Of a stretch of 64,000 nt of DNA, positions 1 to 43,695 are shown in pieces; within the stretch, counting starts at the first letter, position 1; each line of letters starts with the position of its first letter. The position numbers were made by a program, and so were the translations under genes. The DNA is from Macquaria australasica (taxonomy: Eukaryota > Chordata > Actinopteri > Centrarchiformes > Percichthyidae). The notes beneath the pieces are model-generated. The model was not told the DNA's origin. It ran no database searches and was given only the letters and a program-made list of their open reading frames with translations. The stretch is taken from positions 1-64,000 of the forward strand of contig SEMN01000087.1 in the NCBI GenBank assembly GCA_005408345.1, given 5' to 3'.

Positions 1-689
1 AGAGAGCTGGGAGGGAGTGAAAGGAGATAAAAACCTCTCTGAACAGAGTGCTGTGCAGCAATCAATCCTCTCTCCCCTTCCCTCTAGAGCCGAGCCGGGG
101 AGGATGGATGGAAGACAGGTCTCTCATCTGGGAAAACTGGAGAGAAGTAATAAAAGCGCCATAGCTCAACCTCTACCTGAGGAGACAGAGGAGCAATGCC
201 TCCATCCTTTCTGGTTGTTGTCCTCCAGTGTTTTTCAGTGAAGCAGTAGCAGCAATTTATTTTCGATTTTATGGAGGCTTCCTCTCCAATAAAGATGGAT
301 TTAATGACAGACGATAAATCCTTTTCTCTGAAAAGAATGAGGATTTTATATGCCAATTATTAGGTTGCTGAACTCCCTGCAGGGTTCATGTTGATACCAA
401 TGTGTTTCAGTTAAGATCACACTTCACTTTTAGGTTATAACAAACAGGAGGCTTTACAACGGTGCAACTTGAAACTTGGTGTTTTATTTTGGAGCCAGAG
501 AAAACCAAACATCTTAGCTGTGCCGAACCGTCTATGTTTATCCTGGATGACTGAATCACACTTCTTGTTTCATTTCAGGGTGCTCAGGCTATCGTAACAT
601 GATGTGTAGACTGTTTGAGTGCAACACATCCCCAGTAGCATCTCAAAAAGTAACATATTTTTCCTCCTGTCTTTATCCGTTCTCCCCAG
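1..689 (+). other. plxna2: Partial plxna2 intron at window edge
   Basis: No plexin-like coding segment is visible here. The exon at 690 continues a protein whose earlier exons must lie upstream of base 1. A sequence resembling a splice acceptor occurs near 578 but is not followed by plexin-like reading. Confidence 0.75.
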
Positions 690-30830
<30,141 letters not shown>

Positions 30831-31327
30831 GAGTGACCCCTACTGAAAGAGAGAGACAGGACCGCAATCTCTACAGGACCTCCCAAAAAGGTCCCGCATA
30901 ACTTACCTCTCACCGTGGGAGCTAGAACCATGAACCAGACCTGGGACCTCTCTGTATCCGCAGCCGGACAGACATACAACTGCTTTAGTTTGTAATTCTC
31001 CCACCTCCTTCCATGATGGCACCAGCTAAGGGCCCACAGACTAAGACAGAGGCCCTGCAGCTGGAGCTGATAATGGCATAAGGAAGGAACATCAGCAGAG
31101 AAGGCAACAACATGGCTTGTATTTATTCTTTTGTTTGGTTCTTTTTCTCAAAGGATATTTTCTCTCAGTTTGACAGGAAATTGTATGTTGTGTGTGTGTG
31201 GGTGTGCATGAGTGTGTGTTTGCATCGTGCTAAAGAAGACTCCTACAGGACTGTGAGAGCAAATGGAGAAACCGATTTATTCTCTACTCGGTCAGAAACT
31301 CGCATCTGAGTGTGAAACGGAGACAAA

Positions 31328-31340
31328 AATAAAAAATAAA
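31328..31340 (+). promoter_or_regulatory. plxna2: Possible proximal poly(A) signals
   Basis: Two AATAAA hexamers in an A-rich run about 500 bases after the stop codon. The A-richness makes chance occurrence likely. Confidence 0.3.
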
Positions 31341-34301
31341 AAAATGGCGAGAAGCAGAAGAGCAGATCTCATGTTGGACAGCTGAGTTTGCATTCAAATT
31401 TCTCAGATTTTATTTTTGTACTTGTACATTTGAATAATATCAGTTGCAGTTGAAGTATCCACCCAGGATCCCATATGTGTTGTTGTATAAGGACTTAAAG
31501 AGTGTAACACTACATCAGGGTAGTGTGGTAGTAAAACAGGCCATGGTCCATGTCTTCTCTTCACTCCTTCCCTCCTCGGACTGATGTTTCACATGACACG
31601 GACAAAACCTCTGCTCTTTATCCAATCAGAAGTGTACAGGAAAACATGAAACTTGTGCTCATCATCTATGAGTCGCTGGAACTCCGCTCGTGGTGGTCAC
31701 AGTTCAGCCAGCATGCTTGCACCTAAACTTAGGATGACGGAGATGAAGTCTATAGTGTATTTAGGAGATGACCTTAAATCAGCATCACTCTGGTGTCCAA
31801 GGCTTTTTTTCAGCAGCTAGGTCACCTGTGTATGTACCGGTTGATACTTGCCAATCAGTGTATGTGAATGTACAAATGTTTTTTTATTTGTTTGATTGTT
31901 TGTATGTCTATTTGAGTTTTGCAAACAGAAAGGGGCTCAGTTGAACTGAGCTCCATAGATATTTGCAGTAGCTCGTCAAGTGAACAACTCCATTTGTCCG
32001 TCCTGGCCCCAGCCCATCCAACTGCTTCCCAAACATTATTTACCCTAAATCACTTGTCTGCTAGAGGAGAGTGTGTATCGTCTGCATTGTGGCTGTCACT
32101 GCTGTGACCCTGCTGCTCATACAGTCATACAGCACAGTATGTACAGCTAGCAGTTAGTAGAGACCAGACAAGAGCAATTGGTGTCTGTAGGCTAAAACTC
32201 TCCATTATATAACCACAGTTTGTATCTCTTTGGGAACTTGATCAACTGTATGTGTACTTTGCATGCATGCTATCACACATCAAAAGTGTTCTAAGGGTCC
32301 ATCTTTGATTTTATCAAGTGCCAATGAGTCCTGCCAGCTCTAGTTGGCCAGTTGAGATGTTAGCTGATGGGAGATCTTACCTGACCACCACCCATGTCCT
32401 CGCACAGACAATAAGAAGCCTAGCTGCGTGGGTCTAGTTTGACCAAGTGCCAAAAGATCCTGTTGTTTCAAATTGTTCACTAACGTGTCAAAAAAAATCG
32501 GTTTATGCTTTACAGAGGGAGCAAAGCTCTCATATTGGAGCGTAGAGCCGGTTAAAGTTGAAGCTTACATAACTGGAATGGTGAGTTTTGAAACTCATGA
32601 AAGGTACGAAACATAAGCAGGAGAAAAGAGATCTGGGAATGAGGAACAAAATGCGAAAAACACATAGACATAAAAAAATGAGTATGTTACATGTTATGTG
32701 GATGCGTCTCCTGACTTAAACCAAAACGTCACAAGCTAAAAGGCTGATGTAACTTTCCAACCTTCTAGCTGGATGACAACAAACTGTAGATTCCGTCCTC
32801 TGGATAGGTGATTTCATTTTCTTCCAAGATATATGTTTGCTTGTTGTTTACATCAAGTACTTGAAAATAGGTAGTATTAAAGGTTTGCACAGTATACTGC
32901 AATTGTGTGTGTTGAGAGCATGACAAACACCAATAGTGGGTGAAAGGTGCTTCTTTTCTCTGTGGCCTTAGATACCCACCTGCTTAGTGTTCCTGATCTT
33001 ATTAGTCCTCGACTCGGGCACAGTCCTTTCCGTGCTTCGGAGCCCAACGGTTTTTCGGTGATACCTGGCCCTGGCACTCTGCTGAGAACTGTCTTAGCAA
33101 GATAAAGTAAAAGGAAAGGTGAAGAGGGTACGGCCTGGCTCAGGCAGACATTGCCTCGCTCAGCACTCGGCTCGCCTGAGCTGTTTGAAGAGAAGTGTCG
33201 AGAAATGAGGAGAGAGGGAGAGGTAGAAAGAGAGAGAACCCCTTTAGCTCTAGTTTCCTGCTCCGGCTTTGAAGCTGCTCTTTGATCTGAGTCAGTTGTG
33301 TGCACAGTGTGATCAGGAGATGGAAAGAAAAAAAAAACATCAAACTAATAGGCAAGGAGAAATGTAGGATGAGGTGATGATTGACACACTATTACTGTGT
33401 CTGGCCAGTGGGGGCAGAAGTGGGAAAGAGTAGTTGTAATTTGTTCCCTCTTCAGAAAAAGCACCTTCTCACTCCCTAACCCCATATTAAACATATATTG
33501 GTACACAATAGTGCACATATACAGTACATACACAAAACATAAAGCTTCTTCCTTTTGATTAAGGTGTCTTCCCAATTTCAGCAAATAGAATTGTATCCTC
33601 CTCATACCTCACATTGCTTGTATGGAGTAATGCTTTTTATCATTTTAACAGGACCTAAATGCCTTTTCCTTTTAGCAAGGGATGAAATGTATGTTTATAA
33701 GAGTCTTTCCAACTCTTGGATGAGCTCCCCTGTGTTCACAATTGTGACGAACGTAATCAGAGGCACACAAATTGGTTGAGAGTGGCTTTGATTTTTCTCT
33801 CAGAGATCATTAATATCAGGATGTTTCCTTTTGTCTTGTGTGAGATTTTTGCATGCATTTTAATTCATGCTTTAGTTCTGCCCGGTATTCCATATTGATC
33901 CGCGCCGCCATTAGTCGAACTGCAATTCTTCCTTGAAAGCCCATTTGTACACGTCTTAAATCACATCTGAATGCACCTTTTTTTGTGAAAGAGATTTTTT
34001 TTTGTTACTAGATATAGCTTGTTTCTGTACACTCATTTCTGGGACAATTTTAATTCACCTTGAACTGAGAAGAGAAAAGTATGTTTACTCTTTCTGCAGA
34101 GCAGAATCCCATTTGACTGCCAGTTGTGTGAGGTATGGATAGATGCTCACAAACACAACCTCATTTCAGCTCAAGCTGATTGCTAACTAAAGATGCTTTG
34201 TGCACTTTTTTGCTCTCAGTGTAACGTGTTGCCGAAGAGATGGTGCTGTGGTTTTGACTGGCACGTGTCATTCCTTATACAAATCAAAGCATTTAATGAG
34301 G

Positions 34302-34321
34302 TTTTTTTTTTTTTTTTTTTT
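34302..34321 (+). repeat. Poly(T) run in the plxna2 3' UTR
   Basis: Twenty consecutive T. Confidence 0.95.
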
Positions 34322-34648
34322 GCTTTATGGCATCAGATAGAGGAACTGAAATCCAGATCAATGTATTACTCTCAAGTCAAAATATCACCAAGTATAAAAT
34401 GAGTATCCTTCCATTTTAAACACATTGTAAACAAACCCTTGTAGACACTGGAGTTCTGTAAAATAGTAATTACTGGCAATGATGATAATGACGATGATGA
34501 TGATGATAATAATAATGGCTGTCTGTTCTTCTTGTTTTATAAAAGTGTTGTGAAAATTGTAAGAAACTTAAAGTATTTAAAAAAGGTTGTTCTCTTGTTT
34601 TTTTATTTGCTTTGGTTTTGTTATGATAATATATTATTGTGTACCTAT

Positions 34649-34656
34649 TGTAAATA
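34649..34656 (+). promoter_or_regulatory. plxna2: Pumilio-like element
   Basis: tgtaaata matches the UGUANAUA Pumilio recognition consensus, about 60 bases before the poly(A) signal. Function is inferred. Confidence 0.35.
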
Positions 34657-34711
34657 TGAAGCACACCTATTTTGCAAGCCAAGGATTCACTTTGTACTGT
34701 TGTTATATATA

Positions 34712-34717
34712 AATAAA
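34712..34717 (+). promoter_or_regulatory. plxna2: plxna2 distal poly(A) signal
   Basis: Canonical AATAAA in an AT-rich 3' end, about 3.9 kb after the stop codon. It is followed within 20-30 bases by a likely cleavage zone and then a T-rich segment. The next sequence is a dispersed repeat, consistent with the gene ending here. Confidence 0.6.
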
Positions 34718-34819
34718 CTTTGCTGGTTAAAAATTGCATAGAGCCGAAATCTGTATTCATGTCTTTTTGTTGAGCGACCTTCCAGTTTAGGTAAACAGAG
34801 GAGTCATAAATCTCCCCCC

Positions 34820-35185
34820 GGAACTACAGTTCCCATAATGCTATGGGGGATGTAAACAAAATATAACACTGCCACAGATTCAGCTTAACCCTATATTTGT
34901 TTACATTTTGGCAAATTGGCACCATTAAAAGTAAGCCGAATTAGCTATTAGCAGTTCTTGTTTGCAATGTACCCATGGATGTCCTGACAACTATCACTGG
35001 ATTACTTCGATACTGAAGAAAACTTAAAATTGTGGGGATTCTCATGCAAGATCTGGAGCGTCTTTTTTTCAACGATTTCTAAGCGGATTTATGGACGTTG
35101 ACACGGATCGACGGATATCGGTGATGATGATGTCTTCGGAAAGTGTAAGTCACTCTGAATATAGAAACTTGTGTATTATGTCTGT
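34820..35185 (+). repeat. Dispersed repeat, copy 1 (forward)
   Basis: Homologous in inverted orientation to 57538-57960. Shared blocks in order: ggaactacagttcccataat, tatttgtttacattttggca, gccgaattagctattagcag, aactatcactggattact, ctaagcggatttatgga and gtaagtcac. No clear terminal inverted repeats and no long reading frame. A ZNF143-like motif sits at 34822-34841, and an ATG (35091) runs open to a gtaagt (35145). Family not recognised. Confidence 0.75.
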
Positions 35186-37039
35186 GTGTTCGGATTTGAC
35201 TGAGTTATGACTCCGAGAAGGGGTACAGTTTTGTCGCAACTTGCATCGCTAAGGGTTTTAAAGTAGCTTAAATGCCCCCATGAGCTGTGTGCCCCACTGC
35301 AGCAGCTGCTACTACTAACTGTGTTTATCAGTGGTCCAAACCACAATAACTAACCTGTTGTTTTTAGAACACCGGCACACACCTGTCCCTTTCACCTAAT
35401 TTGTCTTATCTTCCTCCCCACCTCCTTCAACTCTCCAATGCTATCTCAAAGTTTAAAATCTCTGTCCTAAGGTGATGCCATCCCCATCCCCAAACTATAC
35501 AGCATGTGGGCGCCAGGGAGACACAGGCCATCTCTCTACCATCCCCTGTAGCTCTGGGTTCATGCTGAGCCCCTGCATTTCCCACTCAATTCCTGCCTAG
35601 CGGCTAACAGAATAATCCACGGCTGTAACATGCTGAATTGCGGTCGTTTGTCTTCATGCAAGTCTGTTAGCTCCGACTGGGCTCAGCTTCTCTGCGCCAC
35701 CACAGGAGCTGCAATCACATTAGGTTGCTAATGGAGGTGTGGGTCAGTGTGTTTAGCTGGATTGAAAAGACCCCGAGGTCAGTGATTCCGCAGAGGAGGA
35801 CTGTGGATGACCACTGAGGAACAAGCACATACTTTTTTATAACTGTCCTCTTTCTGATGCATGTCTTTGTTACAGTGTAAGCAGTAGAAAAGAGTAGATG
35901 AGTGGGCAGAGAGAGAAATAGGAAGGAGGTTCAGGTGCCTATGTAAGCGTTAAGTAAAGTCCTTGAGCAAAACACTGCATCTCTACTAGCTTATTCTGTA
36001 ATAACCATCACATTGTCATTGTGAGTGTTGACTGTTTTCATCTTCCACACTGTGAGAAAAGAAATTCTGGCAACCATACCACCATTTTGCATCACATGAA
36101 TACTTAAGAGTGTCATACCTGTGGCAAAAACAGGTTAAACTGATTATATGTAATAAGGCAGAGGAGTGGTCATCCGTTCATTCTACATGACACAAATGAA
36201 AAGGTGTAGCCTAGTCTGACCAACCTTACTGAGGTCGAGTTGTGGTCTAAACGATTCTTCTCAACTTCCTTTTGCAGCCAGTGTATCGAACAATATGTAT
36301 TATATATATTGAGTCCCTTGGCCACCCCTGCTCCTGTAATTCCTCTAGGGAAGGTCTAATCCCCGCTGCTTCTAATCCTGTACTGCTGAGACCAATTCAA
36401 ATCCACGCGGGATTTAACGCCCTGTAATGCCTTTACAAGTAGTTGCATAAAGCTGACATCCCATTCGTTCTGGGAAGGATTCTCAGCCTGGATTACAAGG
36501 CAAATTCTGAAATAATTAATGTGAGTTGGCAAAAGAGGATGCCAGGGGTGATATCAGACCCATTTCGAAGAATGGTCGGGTATTAATTTCACAATGAAAC
36601 AATCCCTGACATCTTGTTGGACCTGAGTGCTTCTCATTCTGATCCTGGTGGTTGTTACATGTCTTTGTTTTGCTGCAGTTTGAGATCATCTTGAGGCAAA
36701 GTGAGGCAAACCACTGCATCAGGGATTTGTAGCTCACACCTGTCACTTTGTAGCCATGTATTTGATTATGAAGAAAAGTTTCGGATTACTACATATTGTA
36801 GTGTTGGCAGAGGTGAACTTCTTTGGCCGAAAAGCACTCTAGGTTACATTTATGGGCGACAACTCTGAGTGTCCTTGAGCAAACACCCCAAGCTGCTTCT
36901 GATGAGTGCACAAAACAATGTGGTAAGGTGCTTCATGCCACACTGTATACCTGCACTCCATTTATCCTTTATATCTATGCATGTAAGTCATAGGTTGTAT
37001 CTTAAAGATTCTGCTCAGAATCAGCTATAGCCCTATTTG

Positions 37040-37488
37040 CAAGGATAAGTCTATATTTTTGTTATTGTCAACAAATCCAAAAGACCAAAACCAATAGTGC
37101 ATCAGTCTGTCTCTCAATACTTCCCTATGTAAATCTTGTAAAAAAGCAGGTCATGAATATATACTATCCTTTTTTTTTTTTTAAAAAAACAAGCCTAAAT
37201 GATTTCCTAAAACAGCTGGGCACTGTAGTTTTTTGCAAGCGTCACTCAAACAAGAGTAAATAGTTCATTTGTTGGGGACTATTTTCAACTGCGGATGAAT
37301 ACATTTGGTGTCAACATGTCCTCATTGATGTTTTCTTAATAGTTTATGACAACAATAGGGGTCTATGGCACAAAGAAATGTTATGCATGCAATGTTTTTA
37401 GTATAACCTATTCATTGCTGGTTTTAGTCTTTTCATGGGGTTTGTGGACAATAAGAAAAATATAGAATATCACCAGACTTATCCTTTA
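37040..37488 (+). mobile_element. MITE-like DNA transposon, copy B
   Basis: Direct-orientation relative of 8219-8794. The right end read backwards, aaaggataagtctggtgata plus ttctatatttt, matches the left end aaggataagtctatattttt except for a 10-base gap, so the ends are inverted repeats. About 449 bp, no transposase. Confidence 0.75.
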
Positions 37489-40129
37489 ACAATGTGTGAC
37501 TTTGATATTTCATGATTATACACAGTACATTCTTAAAGAGTAAAATGCAAATGAATCAAGTCTTTGTACAATATGGCTACTGTATTGTTGAATTTACATG
37601 TTTACAATAAAAATACTTGTAGTAAAAACACAAATTTACCATCAGTAATAATTATCATACATACCATGATAAATTGGATTTGGTTATAAGGAGGTGCGTA
37701 TTGGCCAATAAAAAAGTGCATTACCTCTGGCTGGAGATCATAAACCCAACTTGTACATGTTTCGCAAAGCAGGTGTATTTCCTACTTAAAAGACACCATC
37801 CTGATTACTTACATTACTTTAATGCTGTTGTAAAATGCTAACTATAATGTATGCTTCACTATATGTAATGAGGTTGGAATTATTAAGGTCTGCTTGAAAT
37901 GTCTGGTGGAACTGATTGGAGGTGATGAAGGAAATGAGTGACCGGAAATGGGAGGAAGAGAGGGAGTGATACAATCCAAGACACATGGCAGGAGAAAATG
38001 AAAGTAAAGAGAGAAAGATTCCTTTTGACAGAGAGAAGACATAAGAAGTAGCATCGAGGCTGAACAGAACCCAAGAAAAAAGATGCGGGTGGTGGTGGAA
38101 GTTGGACGGAGGGAAATTGTGATCGAATGTGAATGTAGGTGTCTAAGCTCTCAGCACAGGCTCTATTTATAGTCTGGCTTCCTGCTGTTGGAGCTGTCAT
38201 TCTCAGTGTGCTCTGCAGCCTGTCTCGCCTGCCGCCCGCTAGCCTCTCTCTCATTAGAACTCCATAGCACACCACACGCCGGCCACGTCAGTGGGCGCTC
38301 TGCATAATTCACAGTTCAGAGACTCATTCAGCAGCATGTGTTAGCATCTCACACGCACAGGCACAAGTCACACATACAGTAAATAGTATGGTGTTCAAAA
38401 ACAGGTGCATTACGTAAAATGAGCAGAATGAGACCTGGGAATTATGCAAACATACATGTTCAAATGAAAAGGGAAATGGCACAGCTATTAATTAACTGCT
38501 TCTCTCATACATATGCGTATAGAAAGTTTCCTGCTGATATTTGCTACCTTTGCAAGTTCTTCCACTTTTCTGAGCACTGTGACTGTCCCTATCAGCAGGC
38601 GAGGCTGACGATCAGTGTCTTTCTCTGGACGCGACTTGTTCCTGCTCCCTGGGATGGTAATGAGGCTCTCCCAGCAGGCCTGCTGACAGCCTCCTGTTGT
38701 GTGGCCTCATCTCTTTTAGCACACCGCAGCAAAAACAAAGAGGTGGGTGGGTGGCGTCCGTTCGACCCAGTGCCCCTGGGCCACCCATACCAACTGTGCT
38801 TCCAAAAAGTGCAGGCATAAGTATTTTCCAGCTATGCAAATTCACAGGGACATTAAAATATACAAGTGCACCCAGGAACAGGGTTGTGTTATGAATATGA
38901 AGTCACAGAACACACATAATTTAAATTTTGTGCATGTGTGCATGTGCACCCTGTGTACCCACACACACACACACACGCTTACATGTACACACAGTGACAC
39001 AAACTCAACTACCCTGCTGCTTTCAGGCACAGGGTGCAGGTGAGAAACGCCTGCCAAATTTCCGTAGCTGGAGCACTCATTTGCATTTGCAGATGTTAAT
39101 TACCACTGGAGCTTGTATGGGCCAATCAGCAGGCTGCTGGAACAGCTTGTGCATCTCTCTCTCCCCCCACAGGTCGCCGTTACCACAGTTACTCCCCTGG
39201 CTGATAATAAAGATAATCACCTCCGATTTCCTTCATGGCTCATTTTCTCCTGCTCGCTTCTGAAAGGCCAGAGCGCCACTGTCTGATTTTCCATGCTGAG
39301 CTCTTATCAGTGCGCCAGGGCCGAGGACTGGGGCGGGCCAAGTCGACACACCACCTGCCACACACTCACCAGAGGGGACAGATTCGTTCAGTCAGGGTCT
39401 CAGATATGGAGAGGTAATGAGTGTGAGATTATCCATCCGGTATGGTGTAATTGTGGTTGGAATAAAGGCCTGGATGAGAGTAAGGTCAGATGAGATGAGA
39501 TCAGGTGATGGTTGTTATCACACAGACTGACAGGGTTGAGCCTGGGCTGTTCAGTGTTAGAATGAAAGCAGGTTTTCAGAAACCCTGAAATTAAGACCAC
39601 TAAATCAATAGATAATATCCATCAGATATTTCATTCTTTTTATTCTAAGCCCTTTATGGTAGCTAAAATGTCCTAAAGGTGATTAATCAGGATGTTTAAC
39701 ACAGACTTCCATGATCTTTATTTGTCATTATGCAACATGTTTAATTTTTACACTACTCCTAATCTCCTTTAACCATAATCTGTTGGCATTAAACATGGCC
39801 TGTTGCACACTGTATATCCAGTTGATACCTCTTAAAACAAGCCATCTGTTATGGGCCCATACAATAGATCCAATTCCCACTCACGGTCTCCCTCTCAGCC
39901 ACCCCCCTTCTTTCTGTCTCCGTCCTCATGCTCCCTTGAATCCATTGTCCAGATAGAAACGTGCCTGGGATAGCAAGGGCTCGCTTTCGGCACACTTCTT
40001 TGAGAATTATTTAAGGCTTAGGAGTTTCTGTGAAATGAATATTTGATGTGGAGGACCTGAGCGTCTCCCGACGAGCCCTGAGCAACACTTCAGAGAATGA
40101 CTGGCGTGAGGTGTATAGCTCCCTGCTTC

Positions 40130-40131
<2 letters not shown>

Positions 40132-40161
<30 letters not shown>
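40132..40161 (+). repeat. (CA)15 microsatellite
   Basis: Uninterrupted CA over about 30 bp. Confidence 0.95.
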
Positions 40162-40163
<2 letters not shown>

Positions 40164-43100
40164 GCTATACCACCTCATCCACTCATCACCAAACATTCTA
40201 GACGTTTTATGGTGGTTTATTGAATGAAAAGGTCTGCATCGTAAAGTCTGGAGGCTATCTGATCTGATCTTGGATGCATGTTGTCTGAGACTGTTCTTTT
40301 ATTTGCTGTCTCCCTTTACCCACTGGCTTAGTTTTCTTCAAGGTCCCTCACAATACCATGTTTTTTTTCTTTTCTTTCTGGCATGCACTGCTGATGTTCT
40401 CATATTTTCCTCTGGCTCTCATCTTTACCTCAATTTATGACATGTTGACAGGTTCATGGCATGGCATTAGTCAGCTCCATATGGCAAGAATTAGGGAAGT
40501 ATAACACAAGAGGACATCTTTACTTTTTTCCTGCTGCCACAAGAGTGCAGAGTTGAGTCATTCAGAAATATTGTTGCCCTTTGTGACAGGCATGATTGTG
40601 GTTTTAAAAGCCTGGTCCTGTAGTGCCATCTCATGGTCCGTTGTGTGAAATAGCTTTGTGGTCAAATTTCCCATGTAAAATGAAGTACAGGAAAAGTCTA
40701 AACTGAATTAAAACCACTTGCAACTGTTAATTCCATGTAAACAACAGTTCATTAAGAGAAATTTAAAAAAATCCTCCATATTGTAATAATAAAAATGTTT
40801 AACATCTGTTTCAACAAAGTTGTATTTGAACTTTATGTAGATTTTAATGGGGCCTCTAGAGACCGTAATATCAGTCAATACCGAACTTTTGCAAAAATGT
40901 TACAACTGGCTAGAATTACGAAGTTTTACTGAAAGACCACTGTTAGTGCCGACAGTTTGACTTGTGTGAAAGTACTCCAGAGATTAATCGAACAGATACA
41001 TGTAATGAGAGCCATCTGGGCAGCCAGCACTCTAATGAATTAATCCCACAGACCTTATCGGGCCATGTGCTGCCAGAACACACACAGTTTATTATGTACT
41101 TACAGGATGCCAATACTATGGTGGGGTCCTCTCGTCTGGCATCATGCAAACAGCAGCGTTTCATTTTCTGTGGTCCTTCTTTGTTATGATGGATAACAGA
41201 AAGTTACCCATTTCAAAAACAGGATATTCATTTGACGTCAAATCAAGGACTGTTTGAACAGTACTGGTGAAAATGATTTAGTAAAACTAAAAATTTTTCA
41301 TCCTTGTTCTTCTCCCTCTTCATCTTTGTTTTTTGTTGGGGTTTTTTTCCGTTGTGGCAAATGAACATCAGAATAGTTATATAACTTGGACATTAAGGGC
41401 TAATAAGTGATTGCTCAATATGATTGCAAAAACTGGAATTACAAAGTATGTGTCAGTGAAATATGAGTTGTGAAATGCCTTTCGAAGTACTTAATGCTTC
41501 GCTCTCATTCTCTGCGAGTGCTTTCTGCTTCATCAATATGCATAGACCCATAATAGATACACTCAAAGAAAATCTGGATCGGGGATTTAAAGCTCCTGGG
41601 GTTATGAGTGAGAATCTCGGAGACCCCAAGCACTCCCAACCTTCACAACCCTCTCAACCTTGAGCATAAATCACTTCAAGATGTCTACCGAGCCACCCAA
41701 TCAGAGCCAATTAGGGCTAGTTACAGGCCTGTAGAGTTTGCCCTTTTCGAAAAAAAACAAGGGAAAGGACATGAGGAAGCTGGGGACAAAGAGGAGACGC
41801 AAAGGGAGGTTGTGAAGAGACAGAAGGACAGAGAAAGGAGGAAGACATTGACTTTTGTTATTAACATGCTCTCCTCTGAGTCGGGATTTTCATAAAAGTG
41901 TTGCTATGTTGACTTGCTTTGTTCTGCATCTGATCATATGTGTCAAAGACTGAGTAAGCATGATTGTCTGCTCATGCGTTGTGCGGCCGTCGGGCTGGGA
42001 CCATGGGAGTGATTTTATGAACAATAGAAGTAGGCTCCCTCCAGAGGGGAGTGCTAAGGAAGAACATCTGTATGGCATCAAGGCAATGGAGAGAATGAAG
42101 GAGAGTTAAAGGTGGGAGGAGAAGGAAAAGGAGGATTTTTGGCACTGGACTCAGTGTTTTGGAAAGTGCAACAACGCAGACCTCTCAATCAATAAAGCAA
42201 GCAGGCCATGCACATCTGAACTAAACGAATAAGAGAGGGAACATTTCTCCAACAAGACAATCGAGACCATGTATCAAATATTCTGTTTATTGTTCCTGCA
42301 GGATATTCAACAGTATTTTGTGTGAAAATTGTGTTTACACAGAAACATTCTTTGGGTTTCCCAGAACATGATGTAACAACAAAAGCAATTGAGGCCTCTG
42401 TTATTAAGTGTTTGCTTCTGTCTCCTCTGGCAGTCTGTTTTCCTCAATAGGACTTGCTGTGGTGACATCATATCCTGAAAGCTGTCTTTGTGGCTTCAGG
42501 TTTCGTTCCTTCTATTTCTTCTTCTTCTGGCATCTTTGGTTTAGTGGGATCAAGTTCTTCACTTAATTGCCTGGGCTGAAATGCTCCAACTGATCCCAGC
42601 ACCATTAGATTTCCTCTTAACAAAGTATATCTTCCTTGTTCACACATTTGAGCTACCCCAGCCCTGAGGTTGTGGGATATGCTGATCAACACTGATCAAC
42701 TCTCCAGAGTATTCTGCAGAGGTCTGGCTGCTGTGTTACACTATGTTGTTGCCTCCATTTTGTCTTCCTGTGTTGCTCTTTCCACCCAGCTCCCTTGGTG
42801 AGAAACTGGACTCTGGTGCTGCCCCACCATTGCGGCGTGGAAACACTTGGCCAGGTCCGTCCCGTTTCACACAGTCTTATGTAACAGACATGGGAGGGAG
42901 GGCATCATGATGGCAGAAGCGCCAGGGTTAAGGGTGACTATAAATACATTTCCATGTTTGTCTTTCAGTTGTTTGGGGTCATTGCCGGGTCTGTCTGCAC
43001 ACTTCTGGACACACAGGGCAGGGTGGATGCCTGGCTGTTAGGACACATCATGCACAAGGAGAATGGCAGGAAACAGAAGAGGAATGTAGATGCAGTAATG

Positions 43101-43642
43101 GCGATAGATGGGTAGGTCAACAGGATGATGAGGGACGAGAGGAGCCCATCAGACTTAATGGAGAAGCACCGACAGTGTCATCACACAGAGAGGGAGGATT
43201 TTTCATTGTTTCCTCCACTCCATTGGTCAAATCATTACTGATGTCCGCGCCTGGGAAGTCACTCTGCATTCACCCTCCTAATCCACACTCCAACCCCACT
43301 AATGAAAAGGAAAGCCTCTAAACTTCCAGGAATGTGTGTTCTTAGTTTTATCTTAACAAACTGATTCAATTATTGTGGCACAGGTCCCATCTTATACTGA
43401 CCTCACTTTGAGCTCTTTTAATGGCACAATGTCATTACGTTCTCATCAGCTTCTTCACAATTGCAAACAGGTATTAAGTTACAGCTGGGGTAGGCAGAAT
43501 CTGTGCAACCTCTCTGCTGCCTCGTATCACTCCGCTAAGCCCCTCCCACCGAACCCACAACTTCGACCGGCAGCGGAAGGAGTCGGTTCCCCAGTGAAAC
43601 TGTATCCCTCGTAGGGCTCGCTCTCCACGGCATGAGCCTCAC

Positions 43643-43658
43643 AGAGACCGCGGTCTCT
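43643..43658. repeat. Perfect 16-bp palindrome
   Basis: agagaccgcggtctct equals its own reverse complement. Confidence 0.95.
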
Positions 43659-43664
43659 CCCGCC

Positions 43665-43695
43665 GTGACTTGTTTTCTCAAAGAAAACAAGTCAC
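43665..43695. repeat. Perfect hairpin, 14-bp arms and 3-base loop
   Basis: gtgacttgttttct, loop caa, then agaaaacaagtcac, an exact inverted repeat inside the 624-bp element. Confidence 0.95.

Larger units (their letters stand above)
30831..34735 (+). other. plxna2: plxna2 3' untranslated region
   Basis: Predicted 3.9-kb 3' UTR from the stop codon to just past the AATAAA at 34712. No intron or competing gene recognised. It contains AT-rich stretches, a 20-T run (34302-34321), GAT-type repeats near 34479-34515 and a Pumilio-like site (34649). A proximal pair of AATAAA motifs at 31328 and 31335 could give a short isoform. The end point is inferred from the signal only. Confidence 0.6.

Noticed and set aside
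570..660. Cryptic exon after a ttcag-like acceptor near 578
   Set aside because: The downstream reading does not match plexin, and the exon at 690 has its own good acceptor.
35091..35144. An 18-codon open frame from ATG ending at gtaagt as the first exon of a new gene
   Set aside because: It lies inside a dispersed repeat and no downstream partner exon could be identified; reported only as a repeat property.
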